Shown piece by piece: positions 37,691-49,375 of a stretch of 64,000 nt of DNA. The notes beneath the pieces were generated by a model. The model was not told the DNA's origin, searched no databases, and worked only from the letters and a program-made list of their open reading frames with translations. The translations under genes were made by a program, and so were the position numbers. The DNA lies in assembly GCA_038025085.1 (NCBI GenBank), contig CM076151.1, forward strand, positions 4,577,001-4,641,000. Direction: 5' to 3'. Position 1 is the stretch's first letter. The number at the start of each line of letters is the position of its first letter. The DNA comes from Tetragonia tetragonoides (Eukaryota; Streptophyta; Magnoliopsida; Caryophyllales; Aizoaceae).

Positions 37691-38422
37691 GGAGTGGTGA
37701 AGTGAGTGTTTCGGAAATAAAGATAGAATTCTTTGTTTTGTTATTGTGACATAAAGCATGAGCATTTATTCTCAATAACTTAAAACCACAAACAATATTG
37801 TTCTAAGGGTATTAGTGATGTAATGCTAGACATATGATTGAAGAAAGATGATTACGGTTTTCTCTTATTTAAATAGATTCACTCTTTTTGTTATAAGTTT
37901 AACGCATGTTCTTTCCATTATTCTAGTTCGCATATTTTTTACTTCATTATTATTTGTAAATCAATTTTGTTTCATTATGTAAGTTCAAAATTGTCTCATT
38001 CATGTCATCATATGTATTAATTTTATTCCACAAACTCCAACCCATTAACATCTAAAAAAATATTGCATAATAAAGCAATATACAAATAATACATTTATCC
38101 ATACTTCATGTGGTAAAATATGAAAAATATGTTTGTCAAGATGTTAGGTGGTATATTTCAGGGATTATTGTAATATCCTTTGAATCTAAGTAAATATATG
38201 TATACTTCGATCTCAATGAACTGTTTTAAAAAAAAAAAAAAAAATACCAATTATGTTCATGAACTTACTTTTAGCAACAAAAATTTGAAATGATGCATGC
38301 ATGTGTACAATTTGCATGCTAACAGTATACACTTTATACAAGTCATATGAGTCGTATCCAAAACTAAAGACATTTGGTCTTAAGAAAAGAAAACTAGACA
38401 TGCGAAAATATTTAAAAATTTT
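37691..38422. other. AT-rich spacer
   Basis: No gene seen. It contains an A tract at 38227-38243. Short open frames do not resemble known proteins. Confidence 0.4.
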
Positions 38423-38560
38423 CTTTTATTGACTACTTTTTTTTTTGGCTAACCTAACCTCCTTTTATTGACTACTTTTTTTTTTTTTGCTAACCTAATC
38501 TTCTTTTATTGACTACCAAAAGAGTGGCGGATCCAGAAAAACATTTTAAAGGGGGCGCCA
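38423..38560. repeat. Short tandem repeat (about 40 bp) followed by a hAT-type terminus
   Basis: The phrase cttttattgactac begins at 38423, 38462 and 38503, separated by T tracts and gctaacctaa. Just after, agtggcggatccagaaa (38522-38538) and gggggcgcc match the outer end of a common plant hAT element. I could not find its partner end. Confidence 0.5.
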
Positions 38561-38889
38561 AATAATTTACAAAATAAAAATAAAAAAAAACTTATTAAAA
38601 ATAATGTGAATCCGGTTATCCATTTTATATCGGGCACAACTTACCAAATAAATGAAAAAAGTACACCCAAATTGCAAGATATATACAGTCAGAAAAGAAC
38701 AAATATTGCTTCCTTTTTTTTCTCTCTCCATACTCCACAATATATGTGAAAGTAGAAATTTGGGTTGATCGTTTCTCTCTCATCAATTGCCAGTACAGTC
38801 AATGTTTCAATTAGAATTGTTTATCCATTGGGCTGGGGCATCACGTGCTTTCTTTGAGTTTGATTGAGGGCACTCTGCTTTTACAAAAA

Positions 38890-39107
38890 TTTGTGTGGAC
38901 TTAGTCTATGGTGGATCAATATTTGGAGTCACCCCTACTTCACTTGGAGCCACCCCCTTTAAAAGTGAAGTCACCCCTACTTCACCTAGAGTCACCCCTC
39001 AAATTTATACTTGACACCACCTCTACTTCACCTGGAGCCACCCCCTTACTTCATCTGAAACTACCTCTCAAAATTACTTGGTCCACGATGGACTAAGTCC
39101 ACACAAA
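38890..39107. mobile_element. MITE copy 1 (TTTGTGTGGACTTAG ends) carrying a CCCCTACTTCACC minisatellite
   Basis: Inverted ends TTTGTGTGGACTTAGTC and GACTAAGTCCACACAAA continue as imperfect arms for about 30 bp. The interior is a short degenerate repeat of the type gtcacccctacttcacctgg (about six copies), which leaves a 62-codon open frame I regard as chance. A second family member lies at 49843-49977. No clear target duplication. Confidence 0.7.
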
Positions 39108-39393
39108 ACCTACTGTTCTGCTTTATTGGGTGGGGGCACTTGCTTTGCCATTCCAATTACAATCAAAAGGGCTTAAAACTCAGTGGGGGCCCATCCCCCT
39201 GGAAAAAGAAAAAAGAAAAAGTATTCCATCCAGATTTTTAATTTATTTTATTTTTTCATTCCAACCCGTTGAAGAAAGAAGTTTCGTCTATTGAATGTGG
39301 CCCGTGGACCGTGGCTTTTTTCCCAACTGGGCCATAGACTGTCCCCGCCACTCGTGGGCAAATACTACTTATGCAGTAAAAGTCGAGCACTAA

Positions 39394-39695
39394 GGGCTTG
39401 TTTATTTGGGAGTAATGGTAATTACATTGTAATACCCATTTTCAAGAGTAAAAGTGGGGTAGAAAAGAAGGATGGGAGGTTGATTACATCTTCCCTTGTA
39501 ATCATAATTGCTTTCACTTCTATCTCATCTCCCTCATCATTTTCCCATGTAAAGATGATTACATTGAACAATGCAATCAAGCTCCTAAATCTCATGTTTC
39601 TCCTCCCACTCCTTCCTTTTCTACCCATATTTACTCTATAAAATAGGAGTAGTAGATTACATTGTAATCATAATTACTTACAAGTAAACGCCACC
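39394..39695. mobile_element. Tourist-like (PIF/Harbinger) MITE with TAA target duplication
   Basis: Flanked by TAA at 39391-39393 and 39696-39698. Ends GGGCTTGTTTATTT and, from the right, GGTGGCGTTTACTT are similar, and TACATTGTAAT occurs near both ends. The 302-bp size, TAA duplication and lack of coding sequence fit a Tourist-type element. Confidence 0.65.
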
Positions 39696-39698
39696 TAA

Positions 39699-40063
39699 GC
39701 CCATATGCATACGTTTTTGCTACGCTAGCCCAAATGCTTATTAGGGGCCCAAAATAAGAGTGCCTTTCAAAACAAAGGCCCATACTAAAGATTGACCCGT
39801 ATTCGAAATTAATCAATACAAATGGTCCATAATTTTGTGGTCCATGATTTAGTGGTCATTTTCTTCTCTTGGGTCGCACCATATTCTCTAAGCCAATCAG
39901 CTAATGTCATGATCTAACCAAGGATCAAATTATCAGTTGACAGCAAAAAGTTCGCCAAAGGACCAAAATCAGACGCCAAACAATGACTTGAATGAGAGAT
40001 GTACTACTACTATTTCTTTTAATTGATTGAACAAACAAACTACTACACGTTAATAAGCTTGTT
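39699..40063. other. Spacer between MITE and retroposon copy
   Basis: No feature recognised. Confidence 0.4.
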
Positions 40064-40079
40064 GGCAAGTCATCTGTTT

Positions 40080-40258
40080 TTGCTCATTAAAAAGAGGTTA
40101 TAAGTGAATAGCGATTGAGGTAACTCTACTATGTTATGTTCGTATTATCGTATTTAATAGTGAACATATCAGATTAACTTAATAACCAACGAAAATACTG
40201 ATTCTATTAATATAGCAACAACAAATTAGAAACTAGTATAATTCCTAAAAACCAACTC
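40080..40258 (-). mobile_element. SINE-like retroposon copy 1 with perfect 16-bp target duplication
   Basis: Flanked by GGCAAGTCATCTGTTT at 40064-40079 and 40259-40274. The 179-bp insert resembles a second stretch at 55968-56150, sharing agagg…aagtgaa…ag near one end, then aatatagcaacaacaaatta and agtataattcctaa near the other. The minus-strand reading ends CTCTTTTTAATGAGC, close to the A-rich end of copy 2, so I place the 3' end at the left. It is non-coding and too diverged to show an A/B box clearly. Confidence 0.6.
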
Positions 40259-40274
40259 GGCAAGTCATCTGTTT

Positions 40275-41373
40275 GTTTGTTTCACCCCAAATGTTCCCAA
40301 CTTGACAAAATTTCAATACCTCTCGAACTCTCGATGTTGCCAAACGAATCTTATCCTTGATGTGCCCGTAATATGGTTACACCACGCCCAATACAGGTGT
40401 CTCAGGACCCTTTAGCTAGGGACCATTTTAGCAGTTAAATGTACTATTTTTAGGTATTGAATCTCCTATTCTTGCTGGCTTTGATTGGCCTTGGTAAATA
40501 ATTTCAACGGCCCAAGTTTACACACAAGGGGAAAAATGATTACTTGCTGTCAAATTATTTGATTATTCCTTAACAGTACAAGATTATTAGTGGAGTATTA
40601 TGAAAATGATATATGTCACTTATTAATATCTATAGAGAAGAATACATCACATTTTCTATCCTTATCTTCCATGTCTCATTATATTCTTTGGTTAGGTTGA
40701 GATAAGATTATATTTGGAATTGTCTATCTCAAATTAACCAACAGAGTCATTCAAAGTTATATCATACAATTGAAGTTCAATCTTTGAAGTTTGAAACCTA
40801 TTGAAAATCGTTGCTGTAATATAAAGAATGCGCATGTATTCATTTTGATTTTTTCTATTGAATAAGATTATAATTGTTTGTTAGAGTATTTTACATTTAC
40901 ATATACACCGATAACCACATTTTAAATTTGAGAATATATCAAGCATGGTTGTAAAAAGTAACCAAGATAACTTTTGGTCTATTTTTCATTACACCTTAAC
41001 TTGACGTTTTTTCAAGAATCATATATGGCTGTAGCGATCTCTATCAATCTAAAAGTAACATTGTGTGTAATACATAAAATCATGTCCACTAGAATGATAT
41101 TAAGCGTATATACTTATTTCACATAAATAGTCGCAACTCGCAACCATGCATATTGCTATCTTCTACTTGTCTTAGCATGAAGTATGGACCATGTAGGTGG
41201 GATACAATTTTAGTTAGTTGTATTATCCCTCCCAACCAACTAGGAGACATTGAAAATGAAAGATTTAAGAAGTATACGAATCACCACGATATGTAGCAAT
41301 CACCTCAATAATATCCCCATAAATTCAAAAGGACTACCCAAAATGAAATTATGTTTTATTTGTTTTTTTATGC
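40275..41373. other. AT-rich spacer
   Basis: No gene or element recognised. Confidence 0.4.
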
Positions 41374-41530
41374 AGCTAAGCCTAAGACTAAGAGTGCTCT
41401 AGATGCTCATCATCGTGCGTATCAACAGACCCCATACGATACACCACGCCCCATGGACCCTTTGAGGCTCCCTGAGATCATACCTTCGTTGACAGCCGTT
41501 GCTAATCAAGCTAAAGATAGCGGTTAATAA
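41374..41530 (+). other. Isolated coding-like stretch, unidentified
   Basis: After an acceptor-like tttatgcag (to 41376) an open stretch of about 50 codons reads AKPKTKSALDAHHRAY… with PRPMDPLRLPEIIPSL in the middle and ends at TAA (41525-41527). Its base composition differs from the AT-rich surroundings and it looks like the last exon of a gene or captured gene fragment. I do not recognise the family, and no upstream exon was found. It lies 400 bp upstream of the copia LTR. Confidence 0.3.
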
Positions 41531-41937
41531 TTGGTAGAGCGCTTAATGTTATTGTTACTTTAGTTGAACCACATGATAGCAGATGTTGATGCCCTGTTTG
41601 TTATAGCCTTCAGGTAATGCTAAGTTGTTGTCACGGCTTTGCTTACCAATGACATCATGATGGGTTACTTAAACCCACCACACTTACACCAACCAAGCTA
41701 CACCCACCCAAACTACCAAAACATGGCAAAATGTTACAACTTTAAGACAACAATTAAGTAGCATAAACTGAAGGAAGCCATGATCCCATAAATTGGCATT
41801 TTTGTGTTTTTTTTTGGGGGTGTGTTTAACTTTCATTTCATTCTTTTTAGGTGTAGAATCATTGATTTTCTCCAACTACCACTAGCATAAAAATGCGACA
41901 TATTTCTATTTTTATGTTATTACTATATGTTGGAATT

Positions 41938-43155
41938 ATCTGTTGTTTGTATATTAGTTGAGTCAGTCAAAGGTTGTTAGAGTAACATTAGAGTTAGCCG
42001 AGTCATAGGATATGTTCCTAGAATATAGGCGCTGATTTCTGGTAGAGTTCAATTCTTCTGTTTACTTTTTCTTCTTCTTCTTCTGTTAACATATTTTGCT
42101 GTATATAAACACTTCCCTGCTGTAACATTTAATCAATAAGTTTAATGAGAAGAATCATTTTTCTCTAAGCTACATTTCTGTCGATCATTCCTTTCTTTTT
42201 CCTTTTCTGGGTCTGAGATAATATTCATCTCTTTCAACATGGTATCAGAGCACATATTGCTCAATTAACTCAGACCAGGCTCAATTGTTTTTTTTTTTTC
42301 TGATTCATCGATCATCTCTCTGGAATTTTTTTTTTAGAGAACATTTCAGTTCAATCGACCTTTTTTTTTTAGTTCGATCATTTCCTCCATCATCATTTTC
42401 TTTTCCGAGAGTTCTCAAAGAAATTCATCAACCGCGATTTTTATTTTTTTTTTTCTCATCCATAAAATCACGTCTCTTCATTCTGATTTTATTCCGCGGT
42501 TTTGTTTTTCTTTCGCTTCTGATCACATCAATTTACAGCAACAATGTCTCAAATTGATTCAGCAAATCCTCTGTATCTCCATCCATCAGATCACCCTGGG
42601 ATGTTACTTGTGGCTAAACCGTTTGATGGAACAGCATATGGGTCATGGAAGAAAGCCATGTCAATAGGCTTATCGGCTAAAAACAAGCTTGGAATGGTTA
42701 CTGGACAAGTTGTCAAACCTACAAGCACTGACGGAACATTCAATTCATGGCAAAGGTGCAACGACATGGTTACTTCCTGGATTCTTAATGTTCTTGCAAA
42801 TGATATAGCGGAGAGTGTCTTGTACTGTAGTTCCGCACATCAGATTTGGACTGAGTTGGAAGACAGATACGGCCAGGCCAACGGAGCAAAGTTGTATCAA
42901 TTGCAAAAGAACATCAATGATACTGCACAAGGTGCCAGTGACATTGCATCATATTTCACCAACATGAAGAGAACCTGGGACGAGCTTAGCGTCTTGACTT
43001 GTCTTCCAACTTGTACATGTGGAGCAGCACAAGCTTTGTCTAAACATGATCAAGATCAAAAACTGGTTCAGTTTCTCATGGGACTCAATCCTGTATATGA
43101 CAATATCAGAGGCAACATATTAATGATGAAGCCTCTACCGAGCATCAGTCAAGCC
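41938..43155 (+). mobile_element. Ty1/copia retrotransposon, 5' part only (LTR, primer site, part of gag)
   Basis: The 5' LTR is 41938-42239 (TGTTGGAATT…TTTCAACA) with a TATA box TATATAAA at 42112-42119. It is followed at once by the tRNA-iMet primer site TGGTATCAGAGC (42240-42251). A pyrimidine-rich leader leads to the gag ORF at 42544. The element breaks off at 43155, inside gag, where a TRIM element begins. No protease, integrase, reverse transcriptase or 3' LTR is present. Confidence 0.85.
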
Positions 43156-43173
43156 TTAATAATTGGGCCTTAA
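42544..43173 (+). CDS. Copia gag fragment, truncated at its C-terminus
   Basis: The ORF starts [13 protein letters not shown]… after a short leader peptide and continues with [15 protein letters not shown] and WNDMV-like helices. This is the usual N-terminus of plant copia Gag, the capsid-forming protein. Genuine gag sequence runs to about codon 204 (…PLPSISQA). The last few codons (43156-43173) are read from the adjoining TRIM LTR, ending at TAA. The zinc knuckle and everything downstream are missing. No internal stop in the 204 codons, which suggests the element is fairly young. Confidence 0.8.
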   Translation: MSQIDSANPLYLHPSDHPGMLLVAKPFDGTAYGSWKKAMSIGLSAKNKLGMVTGQVVKPTSTDGTFNSWQRCNDMVTSWILNVLANDIAESVLYCSSAHQIWTELEDRYGQANGAKLYQLQKNINDTAQGASDIASYFTNMKRTWDELSVLTCLPTCTCGAAQALSKHDQDQKLVQFLMGLNPVYDNIRGNILMMKPLPSISQALIIGP

Positions 43174-43599
43174 CAAAGTGAGCACACATACAAGACAAGT
43201 GAGGTTCCAACCCAAAACCAATTGGCAATGGGTGGAGTAACCCACTTCCTTATATGTATGCTCAAGACCCTTTAATCTTTCCATGTGGGACATTAACCCA
43301 CTTCAACACCCCACCTCACGCAAAGACCCATCATGGGCTGAAGCGTGGACCAATCAAAGCCTACTCTATGGGCCAGTCACACGCGCGTGGGCCAACAAGG
43401 GGGTCATAAAGGCAGGACCAAGCCCGCTCTGATACCATGATAAATTTTAATAATTGGGCCTTAACAAAGTGAGCACACATACAAGACAAGTGAGGTTCCA
43501 ACCCAAAACCAATTGGCAATGGGTGGAGTAACCCACTTCCTTATATGTATGCTCAAGACCCTTTAATCTTTCCATGTGGGACATTAACCCACTTCAACA
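43156..43599 (-). mobile_element. TRIM (terminal-repeat retrotransposon in miniature) with identical LTRs
   Basis: Read on the minus strand: 5' LTR 43599-43438 (162 bp, TGTTGAAGTGG…TTTATCA), tRNA-iMet primer site TGGTATCAGAGC at 43437-43426, an internal region of about 117 bp, polypurine tract GAGGTGGGG at 43317-43309, then 3' LTR 43308-43156. The shared 153 bp of the two LTRs are identical base for base, so insertion was recent. The 3' LTR lacks its last 9 bases and abuts copia gag; no target duplication remains. No coding capacity, as expected for TRIMs, which depend on enzymes from other elements. Confidence 0.9.
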
Positions 43600-44460
43600 C
43601 TATAAATAAGAAATCAGAATTAAATGAAAAGTACGGATGACAAACTAAAGAGTGGAATAACTTGTTGTGTAGAGTACTACAGGCTTATCAGTAGATCACA
43701 AGCGAACTTGGCATCCTACGTCTAATTAAGTGTACAGTGCATACATTAGTGTACATGAATAAAAGGGTTGAAGAGAAAGTAACTAAATTTACACAGAGAA
43801 CAAATAGTAGATAGAGTTGTTAGCGTGATTAATAGGATATTGAGTATCACATGTATATATGATTGATATTAGAAATCAAGCATGTACAATTTCTCTTTTC
43901 CCATAACTCAACTAATATTTTAAATCTGTGGAATGAAGTTGTTAATTATGCATATAGTAGCTCGATAATTATGATCTCAAATAATTAGATTCTGTTTACT
44001 AGTCTTTATTTCTTAGGAGATTCGTTGTAATGGTTTTTCAAAGAGAATCTCAACACTCTATGAGTATATTAGTAGTATTTCATTAATTTAGATTATTTTG
44101 AGGAAAGATTTTTTATAATTTGAAAGAGAGCATTTGGAAGGAGGTTCAAACATAACCATCATAGCCTTTGGAGCAATTTGGGAGCCTTCTCCAAATAAGT
44201 TTAACCTCTATAATAGGAGCAGTTTGATAATTATTGCTTTTCATTGTTTCAATAATTGAGAGAAACAAATATTGAGACAGAAACATTGCATATTGCATAG
44301 AGATAAGAGTATTTTATATGCCCTCTCAAAAAAAAAAAAAAAAAAAGAGTATTTTATATTATGTGTAATAATTGTGGTGGACTAAACAGAAAGTCAAGGG
44401 ATTATAATTTACACAAAAAAGATGCCAGCAAGGCCAAAAAATAAAAAGGAAAAGTTGATC
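43600..44460. other. Spacer and probable CIPK 3' UTR
   Basis: AT-rich, with an A tract at about 44329-44346. The last 100-150 bases before 44461 are probably the 3' UTR of the kinase gene on the minus strand. Confidence 0.4.
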
Positions 44461-45810
44461 CTAAGAATTACTGTTAATACTACTATTAACGTTAAGTTGG
44501 CAGTTATTTTCCCCTTGCCAAGTCCACACAATATCTTTGAGAGCAGGCCTAACATCCTCCTCACAGAACTTGACATACTCAAGTGTGTCCCCTGAAGACT
44601 TGGAGAACTCCACCACAGCCACCTCCGCCGCCACCTCGTACACCTCGGCCTCCACCGATAACCGCCCCTTGCGCCCCTCCGCCCTCCCTTGCATCTTGAT
44701 TTTAAACTCTTTAGCACTCACTGCGTAATTTAATTTTTTACCCAGAGCCTCAATCTTAGCCACAATAGCGGGAGCTGAACACTTAGAAGTAAACATAGAC
44801 CCACTAGTAGTCCTTTTACTCTCGAACAAACTTGACAAGTCAAACCCTGATGACATCGATGAAATAAACTCAAAGGCATTGTAAAATCGAGGGGATGACG
44901 TGGATTTCAACTCCTTTACGGATTGTTGATCAACGATTGGGACCTTAATTGGGTCTGGGAGTGAAAATCCGACGGATGTTTTAAATCCCTTAAGGAACCA
45001 TACTTGTCTCATGATCCCCTGAATTGTTAACCTCTTGTTAAGATCAACAACTAGGAGCTTCGATACGAGCCTCCTAGCTTCGGAAGGGAACCAAGGCGGA
45101 AACTCGTATTCCGCCTTGAATACCTTCCAATACATTTTCATCACATTCTCTTCTTGAAAAGGCAAAAACCCGGCAACCAAAACAAATAAGATCACCCCAC
45201 ATGACCAAATATCCGCTTTTGCTCCATCATACCCCTTTTTCCTAAGCACCTCTGGCGCTACATACGCTGGTGTACCACACTGCGTATGTAACAGCCCATC
45301 GTGCCTAGAATGCTCGGGCAAAGCCGAGAGGCCGAAATCGGAAACTTTAAGGTTACCATCCTCGTCTAGGAGGAGATTTTCGGGCTTAAGGTCACGGTGT
45401 GACACCCCACGACTATGACAATAATCGATTGCGCTAATCAATTGTTGGAAATATTTTCTTGCATATTCTTCTTTAAGCTTCCCTCTCGCTACTTTAGCGA
45501 ATAGCTCACCACCTTTGACATGTTCCATGACAAAATAAATTTTGCCCCTAGTAGCCATCACTTCTTTTAATTGGACAATATTCGGGTGACGGACCAATCT
45601 CATAACGGATATTTCCCGTTGGATTTGTTCCATCATCCCGGCTTTTCTCACTTGCTCTTTGCTGATGACCTTAATCGCCACGTTCTCGTTGGTGATTATA
45701 TTTTTCCCTGAATAGACCTTGGCAAACGTGCCTTGGCCTAATAGCCTTCCCATCTCGTACTTGTCGAATATAGTGTTCCTAGTACTCTCACGATCTTTAG
45801 GCTGCTCCAT
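44461..45810 (-). CDS. CIPK: CBL-interacting protein kinase (CIPK/SnRK3), CIPK5/25-like, intronless
   Basis: A Ser/Thr kinase activated by calcineurin B-like calcium sensors, linking Ca2+ signals to ion transport and stress responses. The single uninterrupted frame has 449 codons, the usual length. Kinase domain from about residue 18: glycine loop GQGTFAKV (25-32), catalytic Lys47, HRDLKPEN with Asp140 and Asn145, DFG at 158-160, APE at 185-187. The activation loop [19 protein letters not shown] is of CIPK type. The regulatory part has the NAF/FISL CBL-binding motif (NAF at 311-313, [16 protein letters not shown]), then the phosphatase-interaction region ending near [10 protein letters not shown]. 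Lack of introns places it in the intronless CIPK clade; similarity from memory is closest to CIPK5/CIPK25. Start ATG at 45810, stop TAG at 44461. No defect seen. Confidence 0.93.
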   Translation of the reverse strand: MEQPKDRESTRNTIFDKYEMGRLLGQGTFAKVYSGKNIITNENVAIKVISKEQVRKAGMMEQIQREISVMRLVRHPNIVQLKEVMATRGKIYFVMEHVKGGELFAKVARGKLKEEYARKYFQQLISAIDYCHSRGVSHRDLKPENLLLDEDGNLKVSDFGLSALPEHSRHDGLLHTQCGTPAYVAPEVLRKKGYDGAKADIWSCGVILFVLVAGFLPFQEENVMKMYWKVFKAEYEFPPWFPSEARRLVSKLLVVDLNKRLTIQGIMRQVWFLKGFKTSVGFSLPDPIKVPIVDQQSVKELKSTSSPRFYNAFEFISSMSSGFDLSSLFESKRTTSGSMFTSKCSAPAIVAKIEALGKKLNYAVSAKEFKIKMQGRAEGRKGRLSVEAEVYEVAAEVAVVEFSKSSGDTLEYVKFCEEDVRPALKDIVWTWQGENNCQLNVNSSINSNS

Positions 45811-47152
45811 TGGGTTTTTGGGTTTTGATCAGCTTACTTTCCAGAAAATGAAAATGGTTTTTTTTTTGGTTTTGAATCAAAGGGTATTTGGGGATGATTG
45901 AGATTGAAAATGGGTTGATTTGGATCATGAGAGAAATCACTTTAATTTGAATGATTTGGTTACTAAAGAAAAGAGGTAAATTGTGAGAAAGTTTGGAATT
46001 TAAAGAGTAGAGTGAGAGTGGTGGCTAGGAAGCATTGGAGAGAGAGAGAAAGTAGAAGTTGGGTGTTTTCATGGGCACATTGGAAATTTTATTTTACTTG
46101 ACAAAAAATGGCCCTACAAAACGCTCTCTTAACACTCAAGTGCCCATAACTTAAGGCTGTTTAAACTTGGCCGACTTGAAAGTGCTCTAGTTCATTAGAC
46201 TACTAAGCTTTTATACAATTGAGAATTAGGCTTAATTAAGATTCAATTTGGAAATAATATATGCTTTTTTGATTAAAATAAAATTTAATTTACCTATCTA
46301 TATCATTAAGCTGGTTTGTGTATGGACCACATCGAAATATCTAGAGACGAGAATTGAATAATGGAGGGGAATCATGACCAATGAGTGTTGGACAAGTGCT
46401 GATGTTTTTGGTCAATTATATGAAGCCATGATAGAGGTTTTGTAATTTTTAGGGTGCCTGAAAGTGGTTTGTGGTTATGAACTACCACACCATTCGATTA
46501 TTCGTGGTCTCCTACAATGTACTATCAAAACCTTAAAAAAAACCATGAACAAAACAAAATACTAGTTTTTTTTTTGTTATTAATTATGTGTATTAGAGTA
46601 TGATTTTCAATTTAAAACTATATCTTCAAATGTAAACAAAAATCGTTTATTATTAACCCGTACTTGAGAGTATATCATTAGATTATGTATTTTTTATCGT
46701 TTCTATGCTGTAATTTCTGTTTTATTCCATAAGATTCATTCTGTTTCGTATTATAAGTTCCATTTCCTTCAACATCGTCGTACACCATTCCATATTTCCA
46801 TTGAAAAGAACCACACCTAATTGTTCATAAATGAGTTATTGTCCCCCTTGCCCCTTTAAAGCTTGTATTGAAGTACTATGTCTTTGCCATGTTTAAACTT
46901 GTGAAATGCATTTACGAAGTGTATAATGGCTGGAAGTACGTAGTTCTTCTCTTGGTAGCCATAAGTCTAGGTATATTAACTAAGATTTACTGCGTATCAC
47001 TGTAATTGGAATTGAACAATATATACGTATTGATAATTGTTTTCCTTTTTAACGCTATGGGGCGAAATAGTGAGAAATGGAACGACGTAAATAATAGAGC
47101 GAAATGTGAGATAATTATCACAAAATAAAATACAACGCGGAACAGAATGAAG
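45811..47152. other. CIPK upstream region and spacer
   Basis: The first 250 bases hold the probable leader of the kinase gene, with pyrimidine-rich tracts on the minus strand (about 46039-46052). No other gene or element recognised. Confidence 0.4.
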
Positions 47153-47404
47153 TAAGACAGGGTGAAACAAAATACAACATAAAAACGACTGAAAAGAATG
47201 TGGCCAAAATTACTGTTACATTGAAGATATTGTTACAAAGATAATTAAGTCATAAAACTCAAAAGATTAACCACATTATAAGACAGGGTGAAACAAAATA
47301 CAACATGAAAACGACTGAAAAGAATGTGGCCAAAATTACTGTTACATTGAAGATATTGTTACAAAGATAATTAAGTCGTAAAACTCAAAAGATTAACCAC
47401 ATTA
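47153..47404. repeat. Tandem duplication, 126-bp unit, two copies
   Basis: The unit beginning taagacagggtgaaacaaaa at 47153 repeats at 47279. The copies differ at about two positions (acataaaa/acatgaaa and gtcataaa/gtcgtaaa), so the duplication is recent. Confidence 0.9.
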
Positions 47405-49155
47405 TAAACTGAATACGTATATTTCAGAGGTCGTTTGATTATTGACCAAAACCACGAATAAAGTTGTAGTTGTGATTCATCCATAATTATTAATTTATTA
47501 TATACAAAAATATATAAATATACTTTATCAAGAACGGAAAAGGCTATATGTACACTAAGTATATAAAGTGAGATATACACAAATCATCATAATCTTACAT
47601 TTGGCAACTTCTTTAAATATTGAGTGAATTTTATTAAATGTGAGGAAGAATTTTTTTCAAATGAAAATATTGAATTGAAAATTCAAATGGACTAGTAAAC
47701 AAGCATTTAATACTAATAAATTTAATTAATATTTATTTTAAAGATTAGAAAATTAGATGACTCTCCCTCTCCCCTTACAATTTTTCAGCGACTTTGCAAC
47801 GGTACTCACCCGCCCCTCTCTCTCTCCAACCGACATAACCCCTTCAATTATTTTTCCGGTGACGTTAAAACGTCGAACTTATTTTCCGGCGAAGATTAAA
47901 AATTTCTAAAATCAGTGAATAGAATTTCCTAGTTAATTAGACACCCATAAATATTCATGTTTCAATGTGTCCAGATAGAACCGAGAAATCTTTTTTTTTT
48001 CTGGGTAGCCATTTTTTTTTCCGGCGAGCTTGTCGACTTGCGGTCATGTATTAACTTGGAAACATGTAATTTTGCTACAAAAGTCTTCACTAACGAAAAA
48101 TCCAAGTACTAACTAATTTTGCAATCAAGGAAGCATTTTACTACCATGGACTTCACTAATCTAAATACAAGTACAAACTATAAATTTGCTACCATCTACG
48201 ACATTTATTAGTTCGCAAATGAAAATTATTTTGCTACCAATATTTACATTAACCACCTGTTTTGATTGTCATACGAAATAAAACTCTTGGATAAACACGA
48301 GAAGAAAAACAACCACAACAAAGAACGAATGACCACTCTTCGCCGGAAAATTAATCAGAAAAAATAGTGTAAAGTTTTGCCGGAAAATATAGGTAGAAAA
48401 GTATTATCGTATGAATAACCGATAACAACTGGGCTCCTTTTTCGCCGGAAAATTCTCTTTTCGCCGCAATGTTGCCGGAAGTAATCGGAGAAGTTGGAGA
48501 TGAGCGTAAACAATAGAGCTCGTTTTTTTTATTTTATTTCTGTTTTCTCTCTCACCCCTTTTTTTTGGCTCCAAACCTCCTAATTTTTCCCTCATTTGGC
48601 CTCTTATTTTCCCTCCAAAACCTCCTAGTTTTCCTCCACAAGCTTTAAAGGAAGATTCTTAATTAGGGACAAATGGAAGGCTAAAATTATTTGTATATAT
48701 TTTGCAACGTACACTTAGTGTATGTGTATCATGGTCCATCAAAAACCTTTAATTGTGGCTTGGCATTGTGCGGTTAGTTTACTACACATGTAGGACCCTA
48801 AGTTTCCGGCAATAATACCAAAGTATTTTATGGGAACCATTATTTGGAATGGAGTGTGCCACTAGCTTAGAGTCTTGCTCGTTTGATTGATGAATAACTA
48901 GGTTGCGAGCCTTAATTGGCGTACATCATTTCCATTTTAATATGCTAAGTTTAATTTTAACACAAAAACTTGTTTAAACATGATTTTATTGTAATTTTTA
49001 ATAAAACGAGGGTCATTTTGTAGTGAAACAAGGATCACTACTCATAATCAATGACCCTTATATTTCTAAACAGAAACCCCTACTTTTTTGGTTTCACACA
49101 AAACTTTCTCTAATTTTATTGACATATATTAAAAATAAGTTTTAAAGTATTAATT
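47405..49155. other. Spacer with CCGG-rich, pyrimidine-rich stretches
   Basis: No gene seen. Between about 47760 and 48600 the phrases tttccggcga, tcgccggaaaat and ttgccggaa recur on both strands, next to C/T-rich tracts. This resembles leader sequence of a gene or a captured fragment, but no ends or ORF support an element. Confidence 0.35.
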
Positions 49156-49170
49156 TATATGAACTTTCTA

Positions 49171-49331
49171 TTTTTTTTTTTAAAGTGCTGACTACTGACT
49201 AGTTCCCACTGTGTTTATAGACTTACAAAAGGGGAGTGGGGAGGGGAGAAGGGTAACGGGAATCGATCCCGGGCTGATGTCACGGAATCGGGAGGCCGCG
49301 CCACTGCGCTGCACCTCACTTCCCCCTAGTT

Positions 49332-49371
<40 letters not shown>

Positions 49372-49375
49372 TGTC
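49171..49375 (-). mobile_element. tRNA-derived SINE-like insertion with 15-bp target duplication
   Basis: Flanks TATATGAACTTTCTA (49156-49170) and TATATGAACTTCCTA (49376-49390) match at 14 of 15. On the minus strand the insert holds an A-box-like GCAGCGCAGTGGCGCGG and a B box GGATCGATTCC (10 of 11 to the consensus), and ends in an A tract at 49182-49171. Oddly, a second run of about 38 A lies at the other end (49331-49368), where a SINE should begin. It could be a separate insertion or a slippage expansion. Confidence 0.6.
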
